64,000 nucleotides of DNA from Echinococcus granulosus (GCF_000524195.1 NW_020170446.1:234499-298498); one strand, 5' to 3'. Positions 15,137 through 29,119 are shown, counted from the first letter of the stretch. Notes: generated from the sequence alone by a model not told the origin. Numbers and translations: made by a program.

Positions 15137-16278
15137 AAATATGGAGAGACTCACTGCAGAGGGGGTCATCGAGACCAAATCCTCTTTTCACTACCGCCCC
15201 ATACTCATGTTCTAAAATAGCATTATTAAGGACCGAAGCAGTACTAGAGTTGCTGAAAGTGAAATGGGACCAAGGCGACAAGGAGGGACAATTGCTGAAC
15301 AGTGAATCTGTGTGGCCGGTACGATGGCTCTGGTCCTTTTTGAGCAGAGCAAAGTTGGTAAACTCGCAATCACGCAGAATGGATTCCCTAGAACTGATGA
15401 AAAGGACCACTGACCCTCATTCCGGGCTCGGCGACTTTACAGTCACTGCGATTTCGGGTTCCATGTCAGTGACATAGGGTTTCATTCGTAGCACTTTGGC
15501 TGACAACCTGTCACCTCATCCCACACATTCCAAATACACCTTTGTTGTCCTTGGAGAGGACTCAAAAACAGAAGAAACAAGAGATCATTTGATAGTACCC
15601 AAATCCCTGTCCAGTTCTCCATAAACAGGAAGCATTGCTCCCGAACTGTGTGGCATTCAAAGTGGTGAATTTACATCCTTGTCAGTTGATGCACAACTCC
15701 ATTCTGTTACTTTTTTTCAGGAGGAAATTCAATTTGATATCCCGTGATTATTTGAAATTACTACCAATGGAATGTACTTAAAGCAGGGAGGGGAGAGGGG
15801 AAAGGGAAAAGTAATGCCAAACTATCTTAAAAACTGTGACAAAAACTACTTAATTTTGTCTTTTGCTATCTGCATAAAAGGTACACTTGGACAAACTCTC
15901 CACTGGTTTTATTTAGTACGTTAAAGAAGTCTACTGCTTGGTACAAAGTGAAGACACAAAAGGCGAAAAATCAACAACAACAACAGCGATATTGGGAACA
16001 GTGCATTTGAACAGCCAAGGAAACAATTTGTAGGTGGATTTGACATTTACAGCATTTGATATGCAAAAGGATTTGGCCAGGAAAATAATTCAGTTGATGA
16101 TTGGAAAAGTGGTCTGGTATCTAGTCGCCCGGTACATCTGTTCAGTCCACATGTTAGAAGGGGGTAGTCATAGAGTATGAAGAGAATAGCAATAGAAAGA
16201 GTACCAAATTACGGAATGAGACCCGATAGGAATCAGTCGTTCACCACTGACATCACATACATGACGCCTGAGCCCACT

Positions 16279-16294
16279 GTCACGAATATGTGAC
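16279..16294. repeat. Dispersed palindrome, copy 2 (GTCAC-GAATAT-GTGAC)
   Basis: Same 5-bp arms and nearly the same centre as copy 1, and both are followed by ATAT. Intergenic, 2.1 kb from copy 1. Confidence 0.6.
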
Positions 16295-17305
16295 ATATAC
16301 GCCTTATCGAGTCGTGTCGTAACATGTAAGGATAAAACATCTGCACTGCAATGGTAAACTATCTCTTGAAGTCCTGACATGTAACTGCGCACAAATTTGA
16401 GACGCAAAAGGCGGCTGTACATCTTGGAATTTTGCCGCTAGACGAGTACAGGTTGGAAGCAGGACGTGATAGACGAACTTAATACAACCGGTCTACTTCA
16501 AATATCGCTTTGATGGTCGAAGAAGAGATGATCACGAAGAGTTTCGAAGTTGACAACTAAAACACGACAGAAGGACATTTGGCTACGCGCATCTTCCCAC
16601 CCTCCAGTGTTTCAGCCACCATGCTGACGATTCAGACTTGCGCACCTCCAAGAGTAACCTGGATATCAAATAAACTGGTATTCACTTGCATGCGTGAGTT
16701 TGAGTCCCGCCGAGCTCCAAATCAGAGCATTTAGTAGGAAGACTTCAGCTACAGACGCCTTTATTTGCTAACGCGTGTGAACAAGGAGGAACACGAGATG
16801 TGGACACGTAACGGCTGACCACGTAAATGAGAATACCGGAAACATGAAGTAGTCTCCACCTCACCTATTTGACATTTGATTGACCTTGGCCTTATGGTGA
16901 ATTTCATATGTGATATCAACCAATCAAGAGGGGGTGAGCAAGAAGGCAACACTCTAAAATGTTCAGAGAGCGTTAAAAAGTGTTTCCTGGGATTACAGAG
17001 AAAGGCGAGGACATGGTAACAAGGAACACTTTCAAGTAACGCTACAGCATTCTTTGTCAACTGATGTATTTTGGTAATACTGGGCACAGGAAGAACCACA
17101 TACAACCAAATCATCAACAAAGTGAGGGAAAATGATGCAAGAAATCCAAAATAGCTTCATCCAAATTTATTTGCCTAATTTTATTAAATGCTGAATAGAC
17201 GAGATAGGGACGAGCAACCGAACCCCTCTTGCCGCAGTGCATTAAATGGTATTTAAGGCATGCCAGACTAAAAACACTTTTTTTCCAAGTAGTACGAAGA
17301 AATGG

Positions 17306-17325
17306 AGAGATAGAGAGAGAGAGAG
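17306..17325. repeat. (GA)n microsatellite
   Basis: GA-rich run with one TA interruption, about 0.4 kb downstream of the NDUFA9 3' end. Confidence 0.8.
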
Positions 17326-17662
17326 GGGTTGATAGCGTAGAATAAGCTCGCATCCTTGCCCTTAAGGCGTTAATCCACACCTGTTCCCCCTCCCCTCCTT
17401 CCCCTGTTCGCCCATTTTGGCGCTTAAAACTGATGGCCGTTGGGGCCAGATTGTGCCATTAAGTTCAAAACAAGTGCAACCTCACCTGAACTAGTAAGAT
17501 AACAATCCACCACCACGGGATCAACCACAGAGCACGCAAATATTCCAGGAATTCCCATCTGTGAAGGTGCGCAGAAAAATGCGTTAGCCCAGATGAGTGG
17601 GAAAAACAAAACAACGAGCGAGTTTCCAAACTCCCAAAGAAAGAAGCAAGGCGTCGAAAACA

Positions 17663-17668
17663 TTTATT
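17663..17668 (-). terminator. Candidate poly(A) signal of NDUFA9
   Basis: TTTATT on the plus strand is AATAAA on the minus strand, about 91 nt after the NDUFA9 stop codon. The position suits a 3' end signal; no transcript evidence is available here. Confidence 0.55.
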
Positions 17669-17758
17669 TTCAAGGATCTGAATTATTAACTTGGGAGCTA
17701 GGGCAACCCAAAAGAGAACTACAAGTAGGGAGAGATGGGAAGAGGCGTAGAGAGCCTT

Positions 17759-20700
17759 CTAGACGAGGGAAATGGGAGGGTTAGGTGGTTCCGGAAATTC
17801 ACCAACCGCCTCCCAGTAGTTGTTCAGACGTCGGTAGATGAAGACGATTTGCTGAAGACGATCCTCCAGTTTTGTCAGTTTGACATTCAAATCGAGGAGG
17901 GTGGGTGCACCGGAGAGTGTGTCAGTCACGAAGTCATGCTCCAGGCGTTCGAAACACAGGGCCGGATTCACTCGAGCGACGAATTCGTTCGCATACACTC
18001 TTGCTCTAGGAGGCGGAAGAAATAACAGCACGGGGTTGTACTTTGGTACACACAAACACTCTGAAAGTTTAGCCTCTATTGATAGATAAAAAGTCTTCTA
18101 AAATACAATTTCTGTCCCAAGCGCTTTGCTGCGGGAACACGTATGCGACCGGAATTTAAGCCGAAATACATACGTGCACATAGATGTGTTTGCAATCATG
18201 ATAGCAACAACCCAAATAACAACATTATTGTTAACTTCCATCAATTCCTTTCGAAACAAAAGTTTAATGAACTTAGAACTGATCAATCTTACCGAGAAAA
18301 GCTATTCCATTTTCCTGCAATGGAATGTCTTCCGAGGCTAGCCTTTCTAGTCTCCTAGTAATTAGCTTCCAGATTGGTGAATCTGATGCTTCTGAAAGTC
18401 CTAAGAGGCAGTTCGGGTGAAGCATTATTGCCAGCGGTGAAATAACCATGATAAAACACTAATCTGCACTCAGATAGCGCCAAATGGTTGTTGTTGTTCA
18501 GTTCAATCATGCAAGTTATAGCAATATGGCGTGCTGTTTAGATTGTTTACTGACAAGCCCACTTGTTTTCGTACTCCAAACGATCCCATTCTAAGAAGTG
18601 CAGCATTCCATTCCCACAAGACCACACCTCCCGTCTGTGGGTGTGTGTGTGTGAGGTGGACTGTGGGCGACAATGTTCATTTCCTAAAGGTCAAACACCA
18701 GTCTTGGTTGAGATCCACCTACTCGGCAGGATACACGTCAAAGGTGTAATAAAAGATGAGCAAAAGGCATCTCCTTTGACTTGCACTATGCAAAATCCTA
18801 CATGGTCGATTGCTTACCTCCGGCAGCGCCAATGTCCCAATGAAGCTACTTTTTTATTCATATTTATAACACCTTTAGGAGTAGCTTTGGGTCTGCTACA
18901 AAACATTAACTTTTAAAAGAGTTGAAAATAAACCTCCACCTAAGTTGAGTAGACGACTTTTTTTTCCCCAAATGCTTCATTAAAGCAGCACATATTTGCT
19001 AGCCAGATTTTCTATTGTTACAAAAGGATTAACAAAGGGCCCCGAGAGTGACAACAGCCACTTTTCTTCTTGACAGAAACTTCGGTAGCCCCAAACCCCA
19101 GTCAAAATTTAAATCCTCTTTAATTACTTCAACATAAGTCTGGTGAGAAATTTTCATCACTCAAATACTGAAGAGAGGCGAATCGTGACTGAAGAAATGA
19201 CAGCAGTTTGTTCGCTACCAACGTGACATGTGTCCTTTGGCAGTTCATGACAAATGGTGGCACCAGATTGCGTTGCGAAGAGATTAGTTGGATGTAAAAG
19301 GGATGAAATTGTTGTAGTGGAATGTTTTTAATCTGAAGAGGAGGGTATGTACATTCTTTAGTTTTTGTAAAGCATGCAGTTTGTGGGCTATAATGGTCCC
19401 CTTTTCCTCGATTTTATTTCAACACATTGATAACTTTGACGGAAGCCATACCCAGCACAAAAGATAGCCATCTCGTGCCAACAAAATGTTTAAAACGAGG
19501 GAAAATCAAAGTCAATGGAATGAGAGCTAACATTTTAACAGCTTAAATTCCATCGCGAAATTGAAAGCTTCAAGTTTGGCAGGGCAAGAGGTGAAAGCAG
19601 ACGCATACACACACACACACACACACCCCGAGGTTTGAGTGGATTGGAAGGCAGTTGCAATACAATGCGACCACAGCCCACCCTGATTTAATCGGTAGAG
19701 AGGAAGTATTCAAAGCTAACGAACAGTCATAAAAGTGAAAGAGGGCTTTTAACACAAAGCAATGAAAAAAAGTGGTAGTGGATGGAAGGAGGGGAGGGCA
19801 CGGGGAGGAGGGAGAGGTAGTAAACGAATGGACCGGAAGTTGAAAATCCACACAGGTTAAGTAACACAACTATCCAGTTATACCGATGTACCAAATAGAT
19901 ACAAACTCACACCTTGACTAGGTGCTGTCACCTTCTCAACCAAATAATGATTTATCCAAAAAGTTTGTAAGAAGAGTGGGAAGAGTTCTAGTCTCTAATG
20001 GGAACGTCACCCTTACCATTCATTTAAAAATTGCTAGAAAATATAGATTTACCAAACAAGTTCCTGAAGCTGGGGCAAATATCATCAGGGAAATACAGAG
20101 GATGAGTTGAGGCACTATCGCCCTTTCTCCCATCCTAACTGAAGCGCAAATCCTCTCACGGGTAAGCTTGGCGGTAGGAATGAGACCTTCCACTGCTTTC
20201 CCAGAATCGCTGCCCCATCACTTACGTTAAACATTACTGATGGTTGTTAAAGGCAAGTTAGTCTCCAGGTTTTTCCATTTGCAAAACGTAATTCTTCATC
20301 CTGATCATGAATTACGAGTCTTCCCAAATGTGTTGCATCTACTTTTCACCCGAATCAAACCATTTAAATCACTTCTGGGCAGCGAACTGCGCTGTCACGT
20401 CTTACTTCAATCCTTTTAAAGTAGATGCGAAAAGCAGACAAACTCGAATGGCATCAATCAGTTCAAAGTGCTATTTTATACATATCAGAATTCAAAATGG
20501 AAAAGATCGTAGATAAAGAACACCGCGTCTATTTGCTAGCGTATACCTGTGCCTTGGGATACAAACATCTTACAGGCTGCTTGCAAATTACATCTAGTCA
20601 GCGCGACAAGGTACACCGAAAGTCGCACAACCTTTTTTAAATGCCCAGTAGATAGCTCTGCACCAAGTCCTACTTCTGGCTTCCTAGCCTTCTTTCCTTA

Positions 20701-23700
20701 AAAGGTCAATGAATTCGTAAATGAATTCGCTCACTACCCAACAAGGATCAACTCGACAAACTACACTCAGACGTTGATTGTGAAAACTACTTAAGTGATT
20801 CAGTAAGACTCTGCTTTTCTTATACAGCCTCTAGGACTGATTTATGCCTTCGTTTAGAGCTTTAGGCCTCAATGGAGTCAAATCTGAGTATCAGTGTTGG
20901 ATTGGCTTGAATACCTACAGGCACCGAGTTGAGTGACCTCCGTACTAAAATCAAATTTGTAGAATATGGGAATAGTTTTACAGCCTCTAATCGCACCTAA
21001 ATCATAAGCGTTTGGGGACAAAAAAGTGCAGTCTTGCATTTTAACTACTGGATGAATATTACCAACCAAATCTATCCTTGTAAGTCAAATAAATCAAAGA
21101 GAGGTTAAAATTAAATTATAACTTTAATTTTACAGGTCTGAAATGAACGGTGTCGTGCCGGCACTAAAAATTTTGTCCTCTTATAACCGGTGCACATGAC
21201 CTCGGCCAGCCCAGACGTTGTTAAGATTAAAGGCGACGGAAATGGTGCATGCATGGGCAGTTTTGTGACCACATTTCCTGGGAGGGAAGGGGTGGTCATG
21301 CCCCGACAGCCATTACTGCGGACAGCATTCAGCACGTAAATGTCAGACTGTGAAGGCTTGGCAACGGTAAATGCAATCAATCATCAACATGAATATTTAC
21401 AATTTCCAAATGTTGGCGTACACAAGGCAGCAGGAGGTCAACGATTCAGCACTGATAAAGAAGTAAAACAGGGCGTCCTGGGACAATTAAGCAGTACGAA
21501 CAAATCCTAGGCACTAGTTAAACAATCGGATAAGGGTATTAATGGGGACTCCAGTTTGGCCTAAACCCACACTATACATCGGTCAGTCTACAATGAATGA
21601 AAAACGTTTACTTACAAGAACCAAGGGTCAATTCTGCCGATATTGAGCTCGCGCGGTAGGTAGCGACAGTTGAAGATAATCCACTTGACCAGATCATCCA
21701 AACGATAGCGATGGGGGCCTACGGCCTCGTAGATCTTACCCGGACTGTCCGCTGTAGTGAGGCTATTCACAATGCCTTTGGCCAGATCGCCCACATAAAC
21801 TGGTTGCTTCACGGTCTTCTGGCCGCGCTTCCACAGACACACACGCAGTTGGCTGCCATAGGCCCAGCGGCGCTCTGTTGTACGTAGGTAGAAGGTAAAT
21901 AGAAGTAGTAGCAAGGAGTGGTTGGGTAATTTGGAAGTGAAATTTTAACACACTACTGAAAAACATGCCGAGTCCTCTTGGTGGCTCTACATATTGAAAG
22001 TAAGGTGCAACTGTCGTATCAACGAGGCTAGGCTTGGTGTGTGAAATAATTTGACTAAACTAAGTGTCTAAAATTACGCATAATTTTACAAGCCCTACAC
22101 TGCAAATTAAAACAATTGTAAGTGATTTTAGAACCGTTTTAAAAAGGCCACTTTCCTAAATGCTTCTAAGCAGTGCATCATAAGATATTTTAAGATGAGC
22201 TGACGGTGATACAATAGCCCCACCTGCAACGTGTCAGGTCACTGCGATTCGAAAACCATGAAAAGTTGCGATACTGTTGACCGTGAAACGGCAAAAAGGG
22301 AGGACTTGATTGTAAATAAAATAGGGTGTGGTAAATCAAATCGTTCTATGAAATAGCGAGAATCGAAAATTCAACGCCTGCTGTTAAGCCTTGCGAGAGA
22401 AAATCAAGTCCAAAGTGTGGAACAGCTTTGGTGTTTGTCAGGCGAGACGAGCTACGGCACCAATGTTAACTGTCACAGCAAAACGGAGCAAAGCGTGCTT
22501 ACTTTCTTAGCATAAGTTTTTAACGAAATAAAGGCTAAAGCGCTCCTCATGACTTATTGCGCTTTGGGGGACTCTGTCGTGGCTTCTTTTACAAAAATTG
22601 CCACCCATTTTGAAGGAAGCAAATGAGGTTGCTTAAACGTTACTTCCTACGCAGTCCATCTTACGGCTGATTTGGCAGGAGGAAGAGGGGTTAAGGAGTA
22701 CGTACAGGCGCGTTCATTGCACCGCCGACATCCCAAATTCAACATTTCACAGGTGTGTGGGCTAAACTGACAGAAGAGAGAAGTACAACTGTTGCCATTA
22801 CTGCTACCACCGCTGGCAACGGGCGACGCCCATACAATCTACCCTAGTGGACACGCCTTGAGAAGGACCACAGTCCCGGATCGACAAAAAAGTGATGCTC
22901 TTCGTCTCTCCTCTCCTTGCTGATTACTTTCTACTTTTATGAGAAAGAAAGCGGAGGGTAGGTGATTAGAAATAGCCTAAGTTCGGAGCATCTAATTCAA
23001 TCTTACTTTGCTGGCATAACAGCTTCGTTCACAGACGGCTTCAAGAGGCAACGCAGACGTTACAAGCAATAAAAAATTACGAAGCAGAAGTGTACAACAA
23101 GAAATATAACAAAAAATCTAGGCTGGTAAATTAAATCCAACGATGCGCAAGTTTGTTTAAACAGTTCATATTCGTTCCCCAAGATTCATGTAAAAATGAA
23201 TAGAGTAAGAAATGGCAGCTCCCCTGTTCACAAGAAGCTGAGAATAACCCAGATAGACGGCCAGGCAGTGCCATGTATATCAGTCAAGTGAAAAGGGGCT
23301 GTGTGAATGTGGGAATGAGGTGACCATAAGCTTTAATTCACCTAACCAAAATTTGCTTATTTTCAGCCCTACTGCTAGGATCAATTTTAAAACATCCACA
23401 ACCAGCGACAAGCGTACGTGATGCTGAGTCTCCCGCCTGATGCCAGTTAAAAATACAAATGTTTTCTTTATCATTGTATGATAACTAGTTTCGCCAAGTC
23501 GTGGCACAAACAGATTGGTTGAGTTTGCAGAAATAATAAAAATGCTCTTGCTTTGCAAAGTGTCGTTTTACTTCTTAAGCAGCGTTTGAATTGGTGAAGA
23601 AAATAATAGTGATCGGCGTCATGTTGGGCCAGTAAAACTTAAACTGGGATGGTCGAATCCCCTTTATGATCCTCATAAAGTACATATCAATAATAAGTGC

Positions 23701-25333
23701 AAAATGCGGTGAGGTAAATCCCACCGAGATTTACGAGATGCGTCGCTGATGATTCTAACGCACCAGATTACATTGATAAATGAACAAACATGAATAATGA
23801 CCCTCAAATTAAGACTAGAGTTATGTAGTTAAACTTCTATTTAACCAAATTTTGCAGACCCCTTGGACCTACACTTCCTTGGCTAACCCGAATGCTCCAG
23901 AGTCAAAAAAATAAGGCAAGATCTCACCTCTAGAGGCATAGTAGCAAAGAAAGCGGTCCGAGTTGCCCCAAATATCGGCAGGTCGAAAGATGATAGCATC
24001 AGGACGTTCACACAGAACGGCCTTCTCGCCGAGGGCTTTGGTGCGACGGAACTCTGAGGCCTTCCAGACAAACCTCTCGGGGTTGGCGCTTTGCGAGAGC
24101 GCCGAGATATGCACGAAACGCTCCACCCCCATTTCCTTGGAAAGGCGAGCTACGCGTGCAGCACCCTCCAGATTGACCGCCTCATGTGTGAAGTTGTGCG
24201 TGGAATTAAACTTGCCCATGCAGTTGATGGCTACGTTGCTGAAACGCATGGACTTCTTGATCGCCTCTTCGTCTTCCAGGTGAAAAGGCTACAAATAACG
24301 ACACTACTTAGTTAGACATTAGTAGGAGAAAAATTTCTTCCAAAATGAGTGAACAAATCACGGAAAAATTAGCCTAAGTTCGGGTTTATACAATTAACGA
24401 ATTAAATAGTTCAAAGGTACAATATGCATCCGGACTTCAAGTTCACACATAGCATACCCAAGAAGTAGAAAACTTCAAAGGGCTGCTTCCTCCTGTATAA
24501 AGACGACAAATATTATGGCAGTACTCTTGGGAGCGCAAAAATAGAGGTGCAACAATAAGTTAGGTACAGACACATACAGGCACACGAGTGAAAAATCGAC
24601 GAATTTCTTTTGACGGTTAAATAGTTACAACTGAAAAGGAGTACAACGATAGAAAGGGTGTAGCTAAATGCAAGATAGTCCTGAGTTTCAAAGGCAGCAT
24701 ACAGTAAAACAAAAACACTCTTGAAAAACAACATGGAATCACTACGTAGTCCAGACATGTGTTTAGAAGATCACGAATCCCATGAATTTTTGTCGACATA
24801 AATCATGAGCTCCTTGAGAAATGTTGTGCTTACACAGAATAGGATCTGACCCAAATCTCCCATTACTTTAAGATCACGAATGAAGTAGGGATCGCCACGA
24901 TAAGGAACAATGACTTGGGCGCCAACTCGACCCAAGTGTGTAACGATGTGTCTACCCAGGTAACCGGAGGCACCAAAAACTGTTACTACTAATCCATTAA
25001 AGGAAGAACGACCTCCAGTGCCACGTTTCAAACTAGTCAGGGAAATTGGGTCGGAAGCATAGCCGCGGGAACGCTGCTGGAGAATCTGACTAGAGAGGGA
25101 TGACGCGATAGCCACTAAAAGAGAACAGATGCACCTAAGATTGCACGATATCAACCACCCAAAGAGAGTTATAACAAACTCAAGTTACCAAAGCTAAACA
25201 AAGCATACTTAGTGGGAGCAGTACTAAATTTTAAGACTTCACACAAGTGTGAGAAAATAAATAAAGAGGCTCGGTACCTACCACGACCGAAAATCTCATT
25301 TGCAAATGAAACACTGATGCGACACAACGCCAT
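17759..25333 (-). CDS. NDUFA9: NDUFA9, mitochondrial complex I 39-kDa accessory subunit (5 exons, complete)
   Basis: Exons read 25333-25282, 25114-24834, 24288-23928, 21874-21616 and 18005-17759. They join in phase to 1200 nt, 399 aa plus TAG (human about 377 aa). The family is an atypical short-chain dehydrogenase that binds NADPH and sits at the matrix-side junction of complex I. Residues 1-38 form an Arg/Ser-rich mitochondrial presequence ending near RSRGYAS. The dinucleotide-binding loop GASGYLG is at residues 65-71. Family motifs follow in order: [43 protein letters not shown] and the C-terminal LTKLEDRL block. The ATG at 25333 is the only in-frame ATG before the presequence. The donor at 23927 (GTGAGA) was preferred to a later GTGTAG because it restores phase and the human spacing before KTVKQPVYV. 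The last exon is isolated by a 3.6-kb intron and is easily missed. The introns show no other gene. Confidence 0.93.
18006..21615 (-). other. NDUFA9 intron 4 (3.6 kb)
   Basis: Bounded by GTAAGT and CCTCCTAG on the minus strand. It contains an (AC)n repeat and no recognisable nested gene. The short frame at 21111-21380 was tested as an exon and does not resemble the NDUFA9 C-terminus. Confidence 0.8.
19606..19626. repeat. (AC)n microsatellite in NDUFA9 intron 4
   Basis: About ten AC units followed by CCCCG. Intronic simple repeat. Confidence 0.85.
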
Positions 25334-28300
25334 ATCCAGCAAATAACCTACACACCCAAACCCACAGAGGGCGCGAGATAATTCGCTGAACTTAATGCGC
25401 ACTTTAATTAAGTGAACTCAAACGAGCGTCTAGGACCAGGTTTTAAATAGCGCAAATCAAAATATCACCAGGCAAAAAAGAGTTGATTAGTGTCAGGGTT
25501 GTTTTTAAAATAGAATGCAGGGAACTTTAAGCAAATTTTTTGTATTTTTGTATTTTCGTATTTTCCTATTTAACCCACGCACTTTCATAAGTTTGCAAAG
25601 TGAGAACGCTACTAAGGTACAGGAGCACTACAAAAATGACTTATTGCTTTTAGCGAATAACTAGGTCCAGGATTAATGCTACATTTTTGGATAGATGAGC
25701 TTCACTGATACATAATCAGATCCCTTTTTTACAGCATAAGATTCTAACAACTTAAACCCTTCCTTAAGCCTAAAAACGTCAAAGTTTAGTGTATACCGTG
25801 AGGTTTTGAAGAGTACGGGACTAAAGAAGCTACCAATTTTCCTTAACCCTACGCTGAAGAGTAAACTCACAATAAGCACGGAGTCAAGGTCTCAAGCAGT
25901 TAAACAGAGTAGCAAGTTACCATTATCCTTTTTTTGCTTTCTGAGTGTAGTGTTCTATGCTCTTCTCTGTCAGCCAACCCGCCTCGCCCGCTGCAACGTT
26001 CTTGGAACAAAAAAACCTTCTGCAAAATATGAACGTATGTCCTTGAAATTTATAGCTCCTGGGGAGGCGTTTCATTTTAAAAATACTAGTGCATTACGAT
26101 GGTTGTTTATCTCCCCGTCTTGGTAAGGGGCTACTTTTGATATGACCATTGCATCACGCAGGGTGGGTTGGCCTACGGGCTGTGTCAGTAGCCCCAGTAC
26201 TTTCTGTATACCGAATATTTATGTTCCACCCGAGTATTATGTCTTCTTTTGTCTTCAGGGAAGTCTTGAGGCGCTACACTAAAGAATTTTGGCCATTTTG
26301 CTACATTCTGAGTTTTATTCTCTTTGTAAACTCTCTCGAAGCGGGAGAATTGAGCTGACCATGCTCTTCAAGGAGAGTAGGTAGTAGTCAAAAAAGCTGC
26401 CCTAAAACAACTATTTCGTAAAAAGCAGAATTTAAAATAGTTTCGTGGAACTAGAGCTTTATATCTGTTACTCCTAATCACCTTGCTCTCATTTCAGTAC
26501 TCTCCTCTGAACCATCTATCAAAACCCGGTATATTCATACACCCATCCATCTATCTCTAGATCTATCAACCTGAGTTGCATTCAGCTGGTTATGAAGTAA
26601 AAGTGCCTTCACTTAATCAATTAGTTAGCATCTGTACACAAGCTCCGAAAACAATAGGAATTGTAACAATCCCCTTTGGATCTGTGCAACGTTTCATCCT
26701 CACGTTAGAAGCATTTATGGTTCATACATCAGTGATGGTCTTCTTTTTTTTTCCGTTAAGGTATGGTTTCTAGTCACTGAAATCAAGAGAGAGGTACTTT
26801 TGTATTGTCTTTTGCCAGTTTTCCGAAGATATTATTCGGGTATTCCCCGAAGTCGGAATAAGCCGAAACGCCTCAAAGAACATACATCGTTCGCTAGCAA
26901 AAAACGAGAGAGGTATGCCTCAGGGCAAGTGATCAATCTGGGCAGACTCAAAGCATTTGATCACTAGGAAGGTTACGTGTTGGTAATTTGATGAAATGCG
27001 TTTTTATTATCCATTCGAGTTATAGAAAATATCCCTCACATTAAGTCCACTAAACTACCACTGTTAGTAAGACGGTACATCATTATCATCAAGCGTCAAA
27101 CTCTAAACCTTGATTATGGGTAAAGTCCACACTGCTGATGCGTTTTTTTTGTAGTTCTTGCCATTTTATGACAAATGCGATGTGGAACAATTTACTTTAC
27201 TTTATAACTTACCTGTTGTTTTGAATCACTAGATCAATAAGACTGGATTTTAAATGCAGTAGATGTTGTTAAAATTATTGAAATTTAGTTGAGATCGTGG
27301 ATGGGAAAGCGCCCACTTTAATTTCCTTTAATAAATGAGAGTAACTTTATTTATTCTGATGGATTTGATTAACAGTGGCGATAACACCATTATCTTTAAA
27401 ATATCGAATCCTTCTCTTTTTACAGCAAGATTAAGGCAAAAAGTTTCAATCTTTGTTGGCTTATTAAACTCCACTCTAAACGCTCCTTCCTTTTCGTGTC
27501 TCTTCGTTTTATGCTAATTAGTCTAATGACAAGTGTATGATAAACGACATCCGGTTAGCTATTTAAAACTAATCAGCCCCCTTTATCCTTTTCTTTGTTA
27601 AAATAACGCACACTCATTTGAATATTTAACCTTTTATTTAGTTGAAAAAGATATTTCACTCACACCTCCCCGGTAAATAGTTTTTCTTTGCGCTTAATTT
27701 GTCCTCCATGGGAAAGTGCGGATACGGGTGGGACATCGTCGTTGCTGACCGATTTAAGCTTTCGTCGTGGCGTCTGGTGTTGGAAGGGAGGGAGTTGTGC
27801 GGTGTGGCTGTCACCAGCCGGTTGGTGTACCTTCATTATCAAGAATGACTTTTTATTAGACAAATCCTACATTTTTTAGACGCAGTAGCAGTTCTAGCTA
27901 CCGCAAGTGGTCCACTGTAAGTGATAGTGATATTAGCCGCACCCTCTTGCTGTTTGGCCTCCGCAACACTTTCACGGGCCCTACGCGATAATAATGCGAC
28001 TCACACAATCCGTAGCCTTGGACGGTTAATTAAACGCGCCAAAAAAATCATTTACTAATACTTTGATGAAGATTTGTGTCTAGGTGGATTGCTTAGCGTG
28101 GAAAGACTTTCAGAAGAAGGCCTAATGAGGACTACATTGTTGTTCTTCAAAAAACCCCAAGTTTTTATAGTGAATCCTAAAACAACATTAAAACTGCAAT
28201 TTCATTGGTCTACAGGGAAGCTGTTCACCGCCCTGATGAAAAAATCGCAATTAAGTAGTAAAATGTAGCCAATTTAGTGATCCAGCTGAAAGGTGAGGGG

Positions 28301-29119
28301 GCATCAAGAATGCGAGACGAATTTTCCTTTGAAAGAAAACGTTCCTACTCAAAATGTTGACCTGTTAGAGGGATTCTTTGGATGCAGAGACTCTATATGT
28401 CCTTTCTTACCTTGAATACCGCGTTATCAATTGATCAGACAATTTAATGAAAAGTGGACGGTTGAATGATCAAAGGGAGGGAGGAAGGAAAAAGAAAGGA
28501 ATAACCGTGACTGGGTTTGCATTTCCCTTGAACTCTACGGACAAAACATCTCATGAAATTGCGATTCAATTGTCAGCTACTTTGTTCTTATTTGAGAAAA
28601 GACTATGCATTACACTAACATCTCACAAACCACCCCAACTTATTTGGTCGTCTCTTACATACTATCAATTCGGTACATCAGTGCTTGTCATCAGGTGGGT
28701 GAAATTCTCCCCAATAACTTCTTTTAATGTTCCCAGTGGAATTAAATGGCAAATTCACATCATATCTGGACCAGGATCCGTCGTGGTGGGGATTTCGTTT
28801 CGAAATAACAGTGGTCTCCAAGTGATGGCATGTTGTCTAGTGGGGAACGGGAGCTCCTGGTTGCCTTGGCTTAAGTCTTGTCAAATCAAAGACACTTCAT
28901 TTCAATGACAAAAGTTTTGCGAATTCGGAGTCAGTTGTGGTCGGTTTGATGTTTTGCATCATGACACCTATTTCAATGCTTCTACCTGTTTGGGTACCTA
29001 CCAAATAGTCAACGGATTCCACCGACTGCCAATTTGCTTCTAAATTTGACAGTCTTCCAAGTTAATACTTTAAGAATTTCGGTGGTAGAGGACGCGCACA
29101 ATGCCATAAACCATTGGAC
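25334..29119. other. Intergenic region between NDUFA9 and the Hox-like gene
   Basis: Holds the NDUFA9 upstream region, LTR-like copy A and the Hox 3' region. The 153-codon plus-strand frame at 28447-28908 has no recognisable domain, and its length is within chance for this window. Confidence 0.6.
26150..26278 (+). repeat. LTR-like repeat copy A (~129 bp, solo)
   Basis: Starts TGCATCACGC and ends GGCGCTACA. It shares with copies B-D a GGCC-loop-GGCT hairpin followed by GTCAGTAGCCC, and a CTTCAGGGAAGTCTTGAGGC end. No primer-binding-site-like sequence and no obvious target duplication flank it. It lies between NDUFA9 and the Hox-like gene. Confidence 0.7.

Larger units (their letters stand above)
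14139..17662. other. Intergenic region 3' of NDUFA9
   Basis: Holds the assembly gap, palindrome copy 2 and a (GA)n tract. Reading frames here, including one through the N run, look like chance. Confidence 0.55.

Noticed and set aside
14925..15410. 161-codon minus-strand frame
   Set aside because: It runs through 100 Ns and has no recognisable sequence on either side.
19570..19869. 99-codon minus-strand frame in NDUFA9 intron 4
   Set aside because: Low-complexity translation of the (AC)n repeat and neighbouring purine tracts.
21111..21380. Candidate fifth exon of NDUFA9
   Set aside because: It has an acceptor-like site but the translation does not match the NDUFA9 C-terminus; the exon at 18005-17759 does, with correct phase.
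23869..23927. Longer version of NDUFA9 exon 3 ending at a GTGTAG donor
   Set aside because: It would insert about 18 extra residues; the GTGAGA donor at 23927 gives the family spacing and the right phase with the next exon.
28447..28908. 153-codon plus-strand reading frame downstream of the Hox-like gene
   Set aside because: No recognisable domain, ordinary intergenic composition, and a length that can occur by chance in 64 kb searched in six frames.
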